From Grimontia hollisae CIP 101886 (GTDB taxonomy: Bacteria > Pseudomonadota > Gammaproteobacteria > Enterobacterales > Vibrionaceae): a stretch of 64,000 bases of DNA. The stretch is from assembly GCF_000176515.1 (NCBI RefSeq), contig NZ_ADAQ01000011.1, positions 186,001 through 250,000 of the forward strand. Direction: 5' to 3'. A model generated the notes under the pieces. The model was not told where the DNA came from. It searched no databases and saw only the letters and a program-made list of their open reading frames with translations. The position numbers and the translations under genes are program-made. Numbering within the stretch: the stretch's first letter is position 1; each line of letters starts with the position of its first letter. This document shows, one piece after another, positions 27,654-36,134 of this stretch.

Positions 27654-28757
27654 TTGCGTTTCTCCTTGAATAAAGTTCTTCGAATTCTCTCGCAACGGGA
27701 GACCAGTCGGAAGTGGGCGCACTTTCGTGCTCAGGCATGGACCTGTATCTGCATCATTACAACGCAGCCTTGGCTTTTTCCGACCTCCTCTACCTGCATC
27801 ACTATCGGCTATGTAGGCTTTCCCAGAGGGAGTGATACAGGCTTACCGTGTTCCGTATGTCGCGCAATGTCAGGTTAGATGCCCGCTATGGTGCGGAGAG
27901 TGCAATGATCACGAAAGAGCATGGGGCAATCTCTTTCCGACTCTCGTGCCTTTTGGCTACAGCGTGTTAACCACTTCCGCTGTTTCATCGAATAACGCAC
28001 CTTACGCGGATTCACTTACATTCATCATACTGACTACCTAGCACTCACCCAATTTGTGGTTATCAGGAGGATCATCCCCTCGCGGTTCCTATCCCGATTG
28101 GTCTATGACCACTCTTCGTTACATTGTCAGAGCCGCTACTTTATTCAGGCTCCTAGGCTCATCTGGTGATACAGATGGTTCACACGTTAAGCGGTGAACA
28201 GCGCTTCATACGACTTCACGTCGCACGCCCCTTTTTCTTGTTGGCGAAAGCAAACCCACTCACTCTCACATCGAGAGCTTTCCATAGATTTCCTAATGCT
28301 AAATGAGAGCCGGGTGGAAATACCCCGATCTGTCGCAGTTTCTCTTTCTCAGTTTTGGTGCACACTATGATCATATGTGTTATGCCCGCACTTTTAACGC
28401 GTTCTCATAGTGTATGATCATACCATCACGAAACGATTGAAAGTCTTTCACAGACGAAATGCGTCGTCCGTGCTCTGATGCAACTTGATCAAACGTGGCA
28501 GTAAATGATGGGATTAATGAAGGTGACAAGTCTTGCGTTAAACTAACGACTGCGCCCTCTTTTTGTATCTTAATTGCTGTTTTTAAGACTTCCTGTAATG
28601 GCTTGTCATTACTAGCATAGATAAACTCTTGGTCATCCAGTTTACTCACCCAGTTTTCAAAGAATTTGTCTAACAAGAACAAATCCCAAGTCATATTGAC
28701 TAAGTTCCTTTTGTTTTTTTCAGCAGAGTATTTTGGTGCGTATTTCATTAGTTTTGG

Positions 28758-30104
28758 GGCTCTTCTCCGCTTACGTGAGCTTGATTTCAGGATAGAAAAT
28801 AGATTGCGCCTCTTTAATCGATGTTTGCCTTATCTTTAACTTAAAGTATTCGGTATCTCTAACTCCGCGAGCTCTTCGCCTTAGAAGGCCAATAGATACG
28901 TTGCCTGCTTCCACACGGGCATTTGTTAGCTTATATTTTGCGTAATTGCAGATGCCGATCCTTCTATCCCAGAGAGCGTCAGCAAAATTTATCAGTGATA
29001 AAATCCTCGTCTTTTTGGCGAGTTGGCACCAAGCTTCAAGCGCCGTAATCATTGAGTCAAAATCACGTTCATCCCATAAGGCTTGCAGTTGTTCTTTCAG
29101 CATATAAATTGTGCAAAGTGTCTTGTTGCTTTCAAGTAAATCATCCAATCTATCCGACTGTTTATCATTTAATTTTGGGGCATTCTTGAGGAGTAAAAAT
29201 AACGTCCCCTTCAGCATCTTCTTCTCGTGGTGTGTCGCATTTCTAAACGCTTTATTTCGTTCTTTTCTGATCAGGAGGGAGTAGTTTTGCATCACGTGAA
29301 ATCGGTCAAACACAATGTCAGCATTCGGGAGAACTTTTCTTACAGCCGATTGATAAGACTGCCCCATATCCATTGACACTGCTCGGATCCCATCTCTCGT
29401 TTGTTGTGATAACTGCTCAAAAAAATTGATAAGGACATTGAAAGTTCTTCCGTGGTCTACCCATATAAGTTGCCCCGAAACAAGGTCATAAACAACGGTC
29501 ATATAGTCGTGCCCTTTGGCCCTGGCAACTTCATCGACGCCAATATGAACAAGGCTGGTGATCTTCTCAGGTTCTAACGCTGGTAAGGTGGACAGTAGAA
29601 ATGCTTTATCGATGTTTTTCACTGTTTCCCAGCGGATGCCTAGGTGTTTAGAAACAGCATGAATACTCATATAACGGCATAATCCACTGATGAAATGGCA
29701 AAATCTCTCAGTATAACGGCTACCTTTAACAACAAAATCAGTTGCTTCAATCAACCTTCTACCAAGTCTATCTCGAGTCTGAGCAAGCTCAATTTCTATG
29801 ACACAAGAACGACCACTCACAGGTAAATCAGATAAACGACGACGAACATAGTGATCGACGGTGCGCGGCGCACCTGTCTCTGGATCAATCACTTTGAATC
29901 GTCTATCACGCTTACATTTGACGAGTACAGAATGGGTGTCCGTTTCGATGGATACAGACTGGACGCATTGGCCTTTAAAGTTAAATAGAGCAGATGATAA
30001 TAACGACAAACTACAGCACTAAAGGTTAAGAAAAGAGCCATTATAAATCTTGCTGTTATAGATTATTTGTTCGTTTTATAGACTCATTTAAGCGGAGAAG
30101 AACC
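28758..30104 (-). mobile_element. ISL3-family insertion sequence, complete
   Basis: The 1347-bp element has 16-base near-perfect terminal inverted repeats (GGCTCTTCTCCGCTTA at the left, TAAGCGGAGAAGAACC at the right) and the repeat GTTTTGG directly on both sides. Terminal sequence and length are typical of ISL3 elements. It interrupts a cassette gene. Confidence 0.93.
28771..30009 (-). CDS. ISL3-family transposase
   Basis: A 412-residue DDE transposase. VHIGVDEVARAKGHDYMTVVYD carries the first aspartate, SMDMGQSYQSAVRKVLPNADIVFDRFHV the second, and the glutamate lies near ARVEAGNVSIGLLRRRARG at the end. Full length and no internal stop, so it is probably active. It begins with TTG at 30009; no ATG gives a family-sized protein. 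Confidence 0.9.
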   Translation of the reverse strand: MSLLSSALFNFKGQCVQSVSIETDTHSVLVKCKRDRRFKVIDPETGAPRTVDHYVRRRLSDLPVSGRSCVIEIELAQTRDRLGRRLIEATDFVVKGSRYTERFCHFISGLCRYMSIHAVSKHLGIRWETVKNIDKAFLLSTLPALEPEKITSLVHIGVDEVARAKGHDYMTVVYDLVSGQLIWVDHGRTFNVLINFFEQLSQQTRDGIRAVSMDMGQSYQSAVRKVLPNADIVFDRFHVMQNYSLLIRKERNKAFRNATHHEKKMLKGTLFLLLKNAPKLNDKQSDRLDDLLESNKTLCTIYMLKEQLQALWDERDFDSMITALEAWCQLAKKTRILSLINFADALWDRRIGICNYAKYKLTNARVEAGNVSIGLLRRRARGVRDTEYFKLKIRQTSIKEAQSIFYPEIKLT

Positions 30105-30813
30105 GTTTTGGTATGGGCTGCTTACCAAACATCTTAATAGCTAGACAAGTCGCTACTAATGAAAACAAGAACTCTTCATGACACCAACGCCAAAATGCCT
30201 CCAACTTATCTTCATTCGATAACCTGTTCTCAAAGAAGTACAACTCCGTTAGCTTCATCACGAGAACATAAAGAGTGTCCCATTTTTTTAATCTGCGGAA
30301 CTCTGTAAGTTTCGTTTTCAACTGAGAACGGTCTATATACGCAGGCTCAGGAAGTTTAATTGAGTCGGTAAAACCTAAAGCAAATTCTGCTAAAGCTTCC
30401 ATTTCGGCGTTGTCAATTTGACGAAATAGAGTTAAATCATCAATTAATTCATCTGGGCATTGATTTCTGTAATTCAGTTTTTCATAGATTGCGATTGTTG
30501 GGTCAAATTTAATGTTTGTAAATTTGGCAAAAACCACTAAAGCTATAGCACTTCTATGTAAGGAGTTTTTCTTCTCTTTCTTGAACGCATTCAATATGTA
30601 TTGATATATATTGAGATCCAAATGAATTGTGTACTCTATTCCACTAGTGTCTGCGTTATACAAGTATGCCGATGGGTTAAAAATATCCGCATCATCACTT
30701 AAAGGAAACGGATGAACAAGCCAGTTTTCCTCCAACAGAAGAGTAATTACTTGTTCAGCGTAGTCAGGAAATTTATAAACTACGTATTCCACTTTTGCTT
30801 ATTTCTCCTCTTA

Positions 30814-30837
30814 GGGCATAACCCTGTTAAGATGATG
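30814..30837 (-). other. cassette core site with truncated attC
   Basis: Reading the minus strand, CTTAACAGG is followed by GTTATGCCC. This matches the 3' end of the Vibrio-type attC at 32.8 kb (CCTTAACAGG then the core). The same 9-base core GTTATGCCC recurs at 28379-28387 at the other end of the cassette, so the split 352-codon gene is a bounded cassette. Confidence 0.75.
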
Positions 30838-31026
30838 AGATGGTCTCCCCCTACCACCCTCGCAGGCTTTAAGCCATGCTTGGTGATGCATCAAAACCTT
30901 AAAGGAGCAGGCCATGACTCAACACAATATTATCGGTATCGACCTCGCCAAATCCGTCTTCTATCTGTTCGAAATTGACAAAAACGGGAAGAACATAGGC
31001 CGACGAAAAATCACACGCAACAAACT
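30838..31026 (+). mobile_element. IS110/IS1111-type element, left-end fragment
   Basis: A left end with ATGGTCTCCCCC is followed by a leader and the first 37 codons of a transposase (TQHNIIGIDLAKSVFYLFEID) from the ATG at 30914. It contains the first catalytic aspartate (GIDLAK) and then stops abruptly at the core site of the next cassette. The rest of the element is missing, so it is inactive. Confidence 0.8.
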
Positions 31027-31433
31027 GTTAGGGCGCAGAGCCTATTGATACACGCTGACTTCTATTAAGTTTTTATCAAGATCCAAAAAATAGACCGATT
31101 GGATTGCACCAACGGCTCCTGACTTTTCGACTGGACCCTCTATGATTTTGACATTTTCTTTAACTAAATGGTTTACCACTGATCTCAACGGCCAATCTGA
31201 AATTAAGCAAACATCACCTGAACCAACATTAGCTACATTTCGCGGTTCTTGGCCAAGAAGCTGAAAGTTAATCTTTTGATTTCCGAACGTTACAGCCTTA
31301 CGGCCATTGGCAAAAGTTACCTCTTCCATGCACAAAACCCGTTTATAAAAGTCCACTGATTTCTCTATGTCGGAGACTGTGAGAACAATATGATCTATGT
31401 GATGAATCATCATTTTACTCCTTGTGCCCTAAC
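31027..31433 (-). mobile_element. integron-type gene cassette carrying a VOC protein
   Basis: The segment is bounded on both sides by the same core GTTAGGGC (complement GCCCTAAC at 31426-31433, GTTAGGG at 31027-31033). It contains a single gene in the same orientation, with almost no spacer, as in integron cassettes. Confidence 0.75.
31042..31413 (-). CDS. VOC-family (glyoxalase/dioxygenase-like) protein
   Basis: A 123-residue protein with the vicinal-oxygen-chelate fold: IHHIDHIVLTVSDIEKSVDFYKRVL at the start and YFLDLDKNLIEVSVYQ at the end, which supply a metal-binding histidine and glutamate. Related cassette genes are annotated as glyoxalase or antibiotic-resistance-like; the substrate is unknown. 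AAGGAG lies five bases before the ATG. It is the only gene of its cassette. Confidence 0.88.
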   Translation of the reverse strand: MMIHHIDHIVLTVSDIEKSVDFYKRVLCMEEVTFANGRKAVTFGNQKINFQLLGQEPRNVANVGSGDVCLISDWPLRSVVNHLVKENVKIIEGPVEKSGAVGAIQSVYFLDLDKNLIEVSVYQ

Positions 31434-31502
31434 GAATGACATGGATTCCCCCTCACGAGGATTTGCCACACTTAGGTGTCGCACTACATACCGGAGGTAA
31501 CC

Positions 31503-32525
31503 ATGTCTTCTCATTTCTTTTGTGGCGTTGACCTCGCCAAACACCACTTTTCTCTGCACGCTGTCGATGACCGCGGAAAGGTCATTCTCCATAAGTCCGT
31601 TTCACGCGCTAAATTACTGACTACATTAGCAAATATGCCACCTATGCGTATAGGCATTGAAGCGTGCAGTGGGGCACATTATTGGGCGAGAGAGTTCATC
31701 AAGTTAGGGCATGATGCCCGTGTCATGGCCGCCAAATATGTCGGCCCTTACCGCACCAAAGGCAAAAATGACCTTAACGATGCCATCGCCATTTGTGAAG
31801 CCGTTCAACGACCCAACACCCGTTTTGTACCCGTCAAATCACCTGAGCGGCAAGCCATTCTTTCCATTCACCGTATGCGCGAGCATTGGGTGCAGGAGCG
31901 CACCGCGCTCATTAATCGCATTCGTGCCCTGCTCGCTGAGTTTGGGATTGTTATCCCTACCGGACGCCACGCAATTCAGCGTGATGTTCCGCTTATTCTC
32001 GAAGCGGCGGATTACGGACTGCCTGATATTGCTCGCGCTGTGCTCGGCGATAGTTTTGAGCATCTACAAGTACTCAACCAACGTATCGACGACACCGAAC
32101 TGTGCTTTGACATAGTCACCAAGGCCAGCCCCAATGCACAGCGTATTCTTAAGGTACGAGGCATTGGTCCTCAGACGGCAACCGCCATTATTGCCACCAT
32201 TGGTAAAGGCGAACAGTTCGACTCCGGCAGAGACTTTGCCGCCTGGCTCGGGCTGGTTCCCAAACAGTATTCAACAGGCGGTAAACCCAAGCTTGGGCGG
32301 ATAAGTAAACGCGGTGACAAATATCTGCGAACTCTCTTAGTGCATGGCGCAAGAGCGGTCATCACTAACCTTGGGGAGAAACAGGACAGGCTCAGTGTCT
32401 GGGGGCGGAACATTCTTGAACGAAGGGGAATGAACCGCGCCATTGTTGCTCTGGCAGCCAAGAACGCCCGTATCATCTGGGCGCTGTTACATAACCAAAC
32501 CGACTATCAAGACTACGCCGTCTAA
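31503..32525 (+). CDS. IS1111-group (IS110 family) DEDD transposase
   Basis: A 340-residue protein. The N-terminal RuvC-like domain has FCGVDLAKHHFSLHAVD and GIEACSGAHYWAREF with acidic residues of the DEDD set, then KNDLNDAIAI. The C-terminal Transposase_20 domain has KVRGIGPQTATAIIATIG and LGLVPKQYSTGGKPKLGRISKRG, where the catalytic serine of the family lies. GGAGG is six bases before the ATG at 31503. Intact. Confidence 0.93.
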   Translation: MSSHFFCGVDLAKHHFSLHAVDDRGKVILHKSVSRAKLLTTLANMPPMRIGIEACSGAHYWAREFIKLGHDARVMAAKYVGPYRTKGKNDLNDAIAICEAVQRPNTRFVPVKSPERQAILSIHRMREHWVQERTALINRIRALLAEFGIVIPTGRHAIQRDVPLILEAADYGLPDIARAVLGDSFEHLQVLNQRIDDTELCFDIVTKASPNAQRILKVRGIGPQTATAIIATIGKGEQFDSGRDFAAWLGLVPKQYSTGGKPKLGRISKRGDKYLRTLLVHGARAVITNLGEKQDRLSVWGRNILERRGMNRAIVALAAKNARIIWALLHNQTDYQDYAV

Positions 32526-32777
32526 GCGAAGGCGGCGCAGAGAAACACACCAACCGGGTCATTGCAGACGCGAGCTGATGAGGAAAGGTGAAGACCATTT
32601 GCAGAGAGCCTGTTAATGCGGCGGGTACCATTGATACCTTCTAACGAATAAGGCACTGCAACCGCGCAATGTCATCAGGGCCATGGCGTGAGCCACTGAA
32701 AGGCCGAATGTAGAGCGGCAGTCCAAACCTAACTCGAAAAGTGTAGCGGATGTTTGACGAACGGGGGAATCCATGTA
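32526..32777 (+). ncRNA. candidate guide (seek/bridge) RNA of the IS1111 element
   Basis: The 252-base non-coding right end of the element contains CCTGTTAA (32609-32616), identical to the right target flank (32780-32787), and CTAACGAAT (32641-32649), identical to the left junction (31429-31437). IS1111-type elements are known to carry a guide RNA in this end whose loops match the target flanks. The RNA's ends cannot be fixed from sequence alone. Confidence 0.55.
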
Positions 32778-32890
32778 GCCCTGTTAAGGGGTGAGCAACG
32801 CAATACCAATGCCGCCGCATACCACCTTAAACACTAAAACCAACGCATAGTGAAAATGCCACGCGTTGCGAATCCCTCTTGAACAGTTTG
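32778..32890 (-). other. Vibrio-type attC site (nearly complete)
   Basis: On the minus strand the sequence starts CAAACTGTTCAAGAGGG, continues through GCAACGCGTGGCATTTTCAC and GTTGCTCACCCCTTAACAGGGC, and ends at the IS1111 junction. This is the long attC type known from Vibrio chromosomal integrons. Its R' core lies on the far side of the IS (31426). Its R'' start is disturbed (TATCAAAC instead of TAACAAAC) next to the following IS110 element. Confidence 0.85.
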
Positions 32891-32967
32891 ATACTCATTG
32901 AGCCTTCTCCTCCAACTTAACCGTCCGGCTAAGCTGGAAGGCGACGAAACCAAACGGAGAAGACTCA

Positions 32968-34011
32968 ATGAGATTCTATAACCAACAGCATGATTATTAC
33001 TGCGGCATCGATCTGCATGCGCGCATTCTTTATGTCTGCATCCTCGATTCTGCGGGCAACAAGCTGCTTCACAAGAAAATCGATGCCAATCCTGACGCGC
33101 TTTTAGATGTTATCGCGCCTTACCAAGACCAGATTGTTGTCGGCGTCGAGTGCATGCATTGCTGGTATTGGGTCAGTGACCTATGCCTCGACTACGCCTT
33201 TGATTTTGTACTTGGTCACGCGCTTTACATGAAGGCGATTCACGGCGGGAAAACTAAAAACGACCGCATTGATTCCTATAAGATTGCTTCTCTTCTCAGG
33301 GGCGGTAACTTCCCACTTGCTTACGTCTACCCCAAAGCCATGCGTGCCACCCGTGACTTACTTCGCCGTCGAACCAAGATCATGCGTCACGGCGCAGACT
33401 TAAAAGCGCATGTTTCTAACACTTTCAGTCAATACAATCATCCATCGCCTAACCTTCAGCTGCGCTATCCGTATGCCCGAGAGGAAGTCCGCAACCGATT
33501 CGATAAACCTGCCATTAACCGCAACATTGATCTCGATTTGAACGTGATTGCCTTTTACACCAAAGAACTTGCGAGCGTTGAACACTTCATCGAACAGAAC
33601 GCCAAACAACATAACCCGCAGGATTACCAACTGCTGCAAACCGTCCCTGGCATTGGCCGTATTCTGGCGCTGACCATTCTTTACGAAATCGGCAATATCC
33701 AACGCTTTCCGACCGTTCAGCAGTTCGCGTCTTATTCCCGTTTAATTAAATGCAAAGCTGAATCCGCGGGAAAGCAATATGGAACCTGCGGCAATAAGAT
33801 CGGCAACGCACACCTTAAATGGGCCTTCTCCGAAGCTGCTGTCCTTTACCTTCGTGGCAATGAAAAAGCGAAGAAATACCTCACACGTTTACAAAAACGC
33901 ATGAGCAAAGCCAAAGCCTTGTCTGCACTCGCCCACAAGCTGGGGCGCTGTGTTTACTTTATGTTGAGGAATAAAACCGTGTTTGATGAACAGAAGTTCT
34001 TACCTGAATAA
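32968..34011 (+). CDS. IS110-family transposase
   Basis: A 347-residue DEDD transposase. The RuvC-like domain has CGIDLHARILYVCILD and VGVECMHCWYWVSD, then KNDRIDSYKIA. The C-terminal Transposase_20 domain has LLQTVPGIGRILALTILYEIG and SRLIKCKAESAGKQYG. GGAGAAGA precedes the ATG. An inverted repeat (CTCATTGAGCCTTCTCC at 32885-32901 and its partner overlapping the start codon) sits in the leader. Element ends were not located with certainty. It lies between an attC and a cassette end. Confidence 0.9.
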   Translation: MRFYNQQHDYYCGIDLHARILYVCILDSAGNKLLHKKIDANPDALLDVIAPYQDQIVVGVECMHCWYWVSDLCLDYAFDFVLGHALYMKAIHGGKTKNDRIDSYKIASLLRGGNFPLAYVYPKAMRATRDLLRRRTKIMRHGADLKAHVSNTFSQYNHPSPNLQLRYPYAREEVRNRFDKPAINRNIDLDLNVIAFYTKELASVEHFIEQNAKQHNPQDYQLLQTVPGIGRILALTILYEIGNIQRFPTVQQFASYSRLIKCKAESAGKQYGTCGNKIGNAHLKWAFSEAAVLYLRGNEKAKKYLTRLQKRMSKAKALSALAHKLGRCVYFMLRNKTVFDEQKFLPE

Positions 34012-34376
34012 GTCGCACAATGGGGTGAGCTGAACGTCTAACTGGTGCTGAGAAGGAGCACGTTGCTGACTGAGTTCACTGGGCATTAAGCCCTCATGGC
34101 CTGCTGTGCCAACGGTTGTCCAAGCCCCTTTGCTTTGATTAGCCGCCCCATTGTTGCGCCCCCAAACGAACAACAAAGTTGCTTACACCCAACCTGAGCC
34201 TGAAGATAACTGGAAAACCATTGTTTAGCCTTCTTTTTGAATAGTGCCAGCTTGGGTTAACCGAATAATGTCTAATGGCCCTGTCACACGACTGGCAGGC
34301 AGCGCTGAGACCGCAGTAAGAGACCTTCTATATGTGTTTGCCGTAAGCGACGACTTAACGGCGAAAGCGACAGAAC
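34012..34376. other. 365-bp non-coding stretch past the IS110 transposase
   Basis: It should contain the right end of the IS110 element and remnants of a cassette. I found no clear right-end repeat and no gene. The plus-strand frame at 34244 runs through the 94-bp repeat and is not protein-like. Confidence 0.35.
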
Positions 34377-34470
34377 GAAGTAGACAGATTTGTTGTTCGA
34401 GAGTATTGGCTGCTGGCGCAGCCAAAAGAATGCTATTGCCTATTGACCGGAGAAGGGCTCATATGTGTTA
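34377..34470 (-). repeat. 94-bp cassette-end repeat, copy 1
   Basis: About 86 percent identical over 94 bases, with no gaps, to 44284-44377. In both copies it starts exactly at the core site following a cassette gene (TAACACAT on the minus strand) and carries an inner palindrome around TTGGCTGCGCCAGCAGCCAAT. It is probably the 5' half of a second attC type or an element specific for that site. Confidence 0.7.
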
Positions 34471-34854
34471 TACGTGAACTTTGTAGGTTAAGTCTGCGAC
34501 TTCATCACCTGTGATACCCCGGAAGCCCCAACAATGAGCAGGTTGTTCTTTGATTGTAATTTCAATATCAATGGGAGCTATGCCTAACCTCAATTCAATG
34601 TTATTGAACAGTGCCTTGATTAGAGCCTTCTTGGTTTCGACTTTGCGACCTTCCATCATATTTACTTCGATCACCGTATAAGAATCGGAGCGGCCACTAG
34701 GATAGTAAAAATCACTTTTATCAAGCGGGATAAATCTGTGAGCACGCTTATCCTCAGGCAACCCTAAAGCTTGAGTCATCGATTGTTGGATCACATCTGA
34801 TAAATCAGCTTTGATGGGATTCAAATGTTCTTTAATTCCATATATGACGACCAC
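34468..34854 (-). CDS. tautomerase-superfamily protein, cassette-borne
   Basis: A 128-residue protein whose C-terminal half matches tautomerase-like proteins: RSDSYTVIEVNMMEGRKVETKKALIKAL, then WGFRGITGDEVADLTYKVHV. The canonical N-terminal catalytic proline is not at position 2 (the sequence starts VVIYGIKEHL), so activity is uncertain. It starts with GTG, five bases after AAGGAG. The gene is bounded by matching GTTATAC cores (34467-34473 and 34871-34877), so it is a cassette. Its stop codon overlaps the core. Confidence 0.78.
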   Translation of the reverse strand: MVVIYGIKEHLNPIKADLSDVIQQSMTQALGLPEDKRAHRFIPLDKSDFYYPSGRSDSYTVIEVNMMEGRKVETKKALIKALFNNIELRLGIAPIDIEITIKEQPAHCWGFRGITGDEVADLTYKVHV

Positions 34855-34870
34855 GATTTCTCCTTAAAAC

Positions 34871-34890
34871 GTATAACGCCTGCCAGCACA
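34871..34890 (-). other. attC right half
   Basis: On the minus strand GTGCTGGCAGGC runs into core GTTATAC. It is the same L'-R' arrangement as in the complete attC at 43303-43372. The left half is lost toward the IS4 remnant. Confidence 0.65.
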
Positions 34891-34932
34891 TATAGAAAAA
34901 GCTACCGCATTTCGCTTTGCCGCAAACCGTAT

Positions 34933-35970
34933 TTAAGCTATCAAGAAACAACAACTTGAATGTGAACTCAACTGCGTGATTAGAATTTCAGACAGGCCAC
35001 TCAAACAAAAATTGTTTGCCGATTCCGATAGTAACCTGCGATTATGATGAGTCCGATTATGACGCAACGCCAATCCATAGGCTGTACTTTTCAGGTCTCG
35101 GAAAGCTTCTTCTATTTGCATCCTTTTGGCGTACAAGCGACATATTTGAACAGCATTCAGTGTTTCCGTTGGGATATTGGTGACAAGCAACCAAGGCTCA
35201 TTTGCATTTTTGGCAAAAAGTCGAGAAGCGGTGTGCTTCTGACCCGTTCGTGAATGACGCTGCGCTTTTTGTTGTTTTACCACATAGCCATTGCAGGTCA
35301 GCGGTGAACGGCGAGCGAGTTGGCATTGGCCTAGTGAATGCGGCTTGCTTGTGGCGTCAGGATAAAGCGTCTTGTTGGATTGCCAATCGCTTTGGGTCAT
35401 TTTTATCGAGACATCACCGCGTACACGCCCCAGCCAAAACCAGCCCTTACTTTGGACTTGACGAAACCACGTATTTCGAAACCCAGCGTCAGAGATGATA
35501 ATAGGTGTTGCACTTGGGGGCAGTATTTCCTGGAGTTTACCAAGGAAGTACTGATGCGTTTTCGGTGAATTATATTGCGCATACTCAAACGCTTGTTCGT
35601 AGAGAGTAACCGCCCGGCCATCGAGGGCAATGGACGCTCGTAGGGTCATAAAACGAAGTTGCTCTCTCACGTCAGACCAATCAAGTAAAATCACAGGGCA
35701 AGGGTTCGCCCCGGCAATAAGTCGTGCATTCCATTTATAAATATCCTCTTTTTCACGGTGTAGACGGGTGTTTCCCAGTAGGCGGTCAACCCGTTTAATC
35801 GCATGTTTAGCCGCTGTGAAGGTGTTGAGGGAGCGACCGAGCTTGGTGAGAGTGAGGTCAGCACCGCCAAGTGCGGACTCAGTCGCAAGTAACAGAGATT
35901 GGAGCCGTTTTTTATGAATAGTGGGATAGTGATTGGTTAAGGTCTCTTGTAGGATTTGAATATCGCGCAT
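34933..35970 (-). pseudogene. IS4-family (IS10-like) transposase, truncated at the C-terminus
   Basis: The protein follows IS10 transposase closely: RDIQILQETLTNHYP at the start, VILLDWSDVREQLRFM with the first aspartate, IIISDAGFRNTWF with the second, and ICRLYAKRMQIEEAFRDLKSTAYGLALRHNRT with the YREK glutamate. After about residue 310 the family sequence ends and an unrelated tail of about 35 residues reads on to a stop, so the last part of the gene is lost. Start: ATG at 35970 with AAGGAA upstream. Confidence 0.85.
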
Positions 35971-36057
35971 CGGTAATTCCTTTGTTTGGAATGTTTTTTT
36001 GGCGAAATTCATTAGATCAAGAGGTACGGTGCGCGTCCTTCTCATTGTTTAGAAAAG

Positions 36058-36085
36058 GAATTTTGAGGGGATTCGCTAGACCGAG
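36058..36085. repeat. surviving terminal repeat of the IS4-family element
   Basis: On the minus strand CGAATCCCCTCAAAATTCC resembles the IS10-type end (GATCCCCTCA and on). The matching end expected beyond the transposase stop is absent, which confirms truncation of the element. Confidence 0.55.
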
Positions 36086-36134
36086 ATTAAAAGCCAACAA
36101 ACGTTGTCGATGATAGAAGGAAGCTAGGTTCGCA

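Larger units (their letters stand above)
26071..28226 (-). mobile_element. group II intron, about 2.16 kb
   Basis: The 5' end is GTGCGACG at 28226, which fits the GUGYG consensus. The 3' end is placed at CCCGAC/26071, which fits the AY rule. Between them are a structured 5' region of about 570 bases (28226-27654), a reverse-transcriptase gene, and a 34-base domain V followed by a domain VI-like hairpin. The sequence resembles bacterial introns of the E. coli I5 type. The intron itself could still be trans-mobilised if a helper protein is present, but its own protein gene is broken. Confidence 0.85.
25896..28306 (+). pseudogene. small ORF split by the group II intron (speculative)
   Basis: Joining the two intron flanks (25896-26070 and 28227-28306) gives one plus-strand frame of 84 codons, starting TNDDKTAPVAMTVPHQ and containing WLSEEDWRHYQCIYASLPTRF before the junction. 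The protein is not recognised and may not be expressed. The continuity of the frame across the proposed splice points is the only support. The intron lies antisense to it, so splicing could not rescue its mRNA. Confidence 0.25.
28380..30792 (-). pseudogene. cassette gene of unknown function, split by an ISL3 element
   Basis: The N-terminal part (30792-30105, starting EYVVYKFPDYAEQVITLL) and the C-terminal part (28757-28380, LMKYAPKYSAEKNKRN and on) become a single 352-codon frame when the ISL3 insertion and one copy of its 7-base target duplication are removed. The codon count is an exact multiple of three. The protein is soluble and not recognised. The stop codon TAA overlaps the downstream cassette core site. 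As it stands the gene is disrupted. Confidence 0.8.
31434..32777 (+). mobile_element. IS1111-type insertion sequence inserted at an attC core site, complete
   Basis: The 1344-bp element has subterminal inverted repeats (ATGGATTCCCCC at the left, GGGGGAATCCAT at the right) that leave 7 extra bases (GAATGAC) at the left and 2-3 (GTA) at the right, a layout reported for IS1111 elements. Removing it restores a continuous attC 3' end, CAGGGC joined to GTTAGGGC, so it targeted the cassette recombination site exactly. No target duplication is seen, as expected of the family. Confidence 0.88.

Noticed and set aside
30712-30978. 88-codon plus-strand ORF
   Set aside because: It crosses the cassette core and the IS1111 left end and overlaps the true transposase start in another frame.
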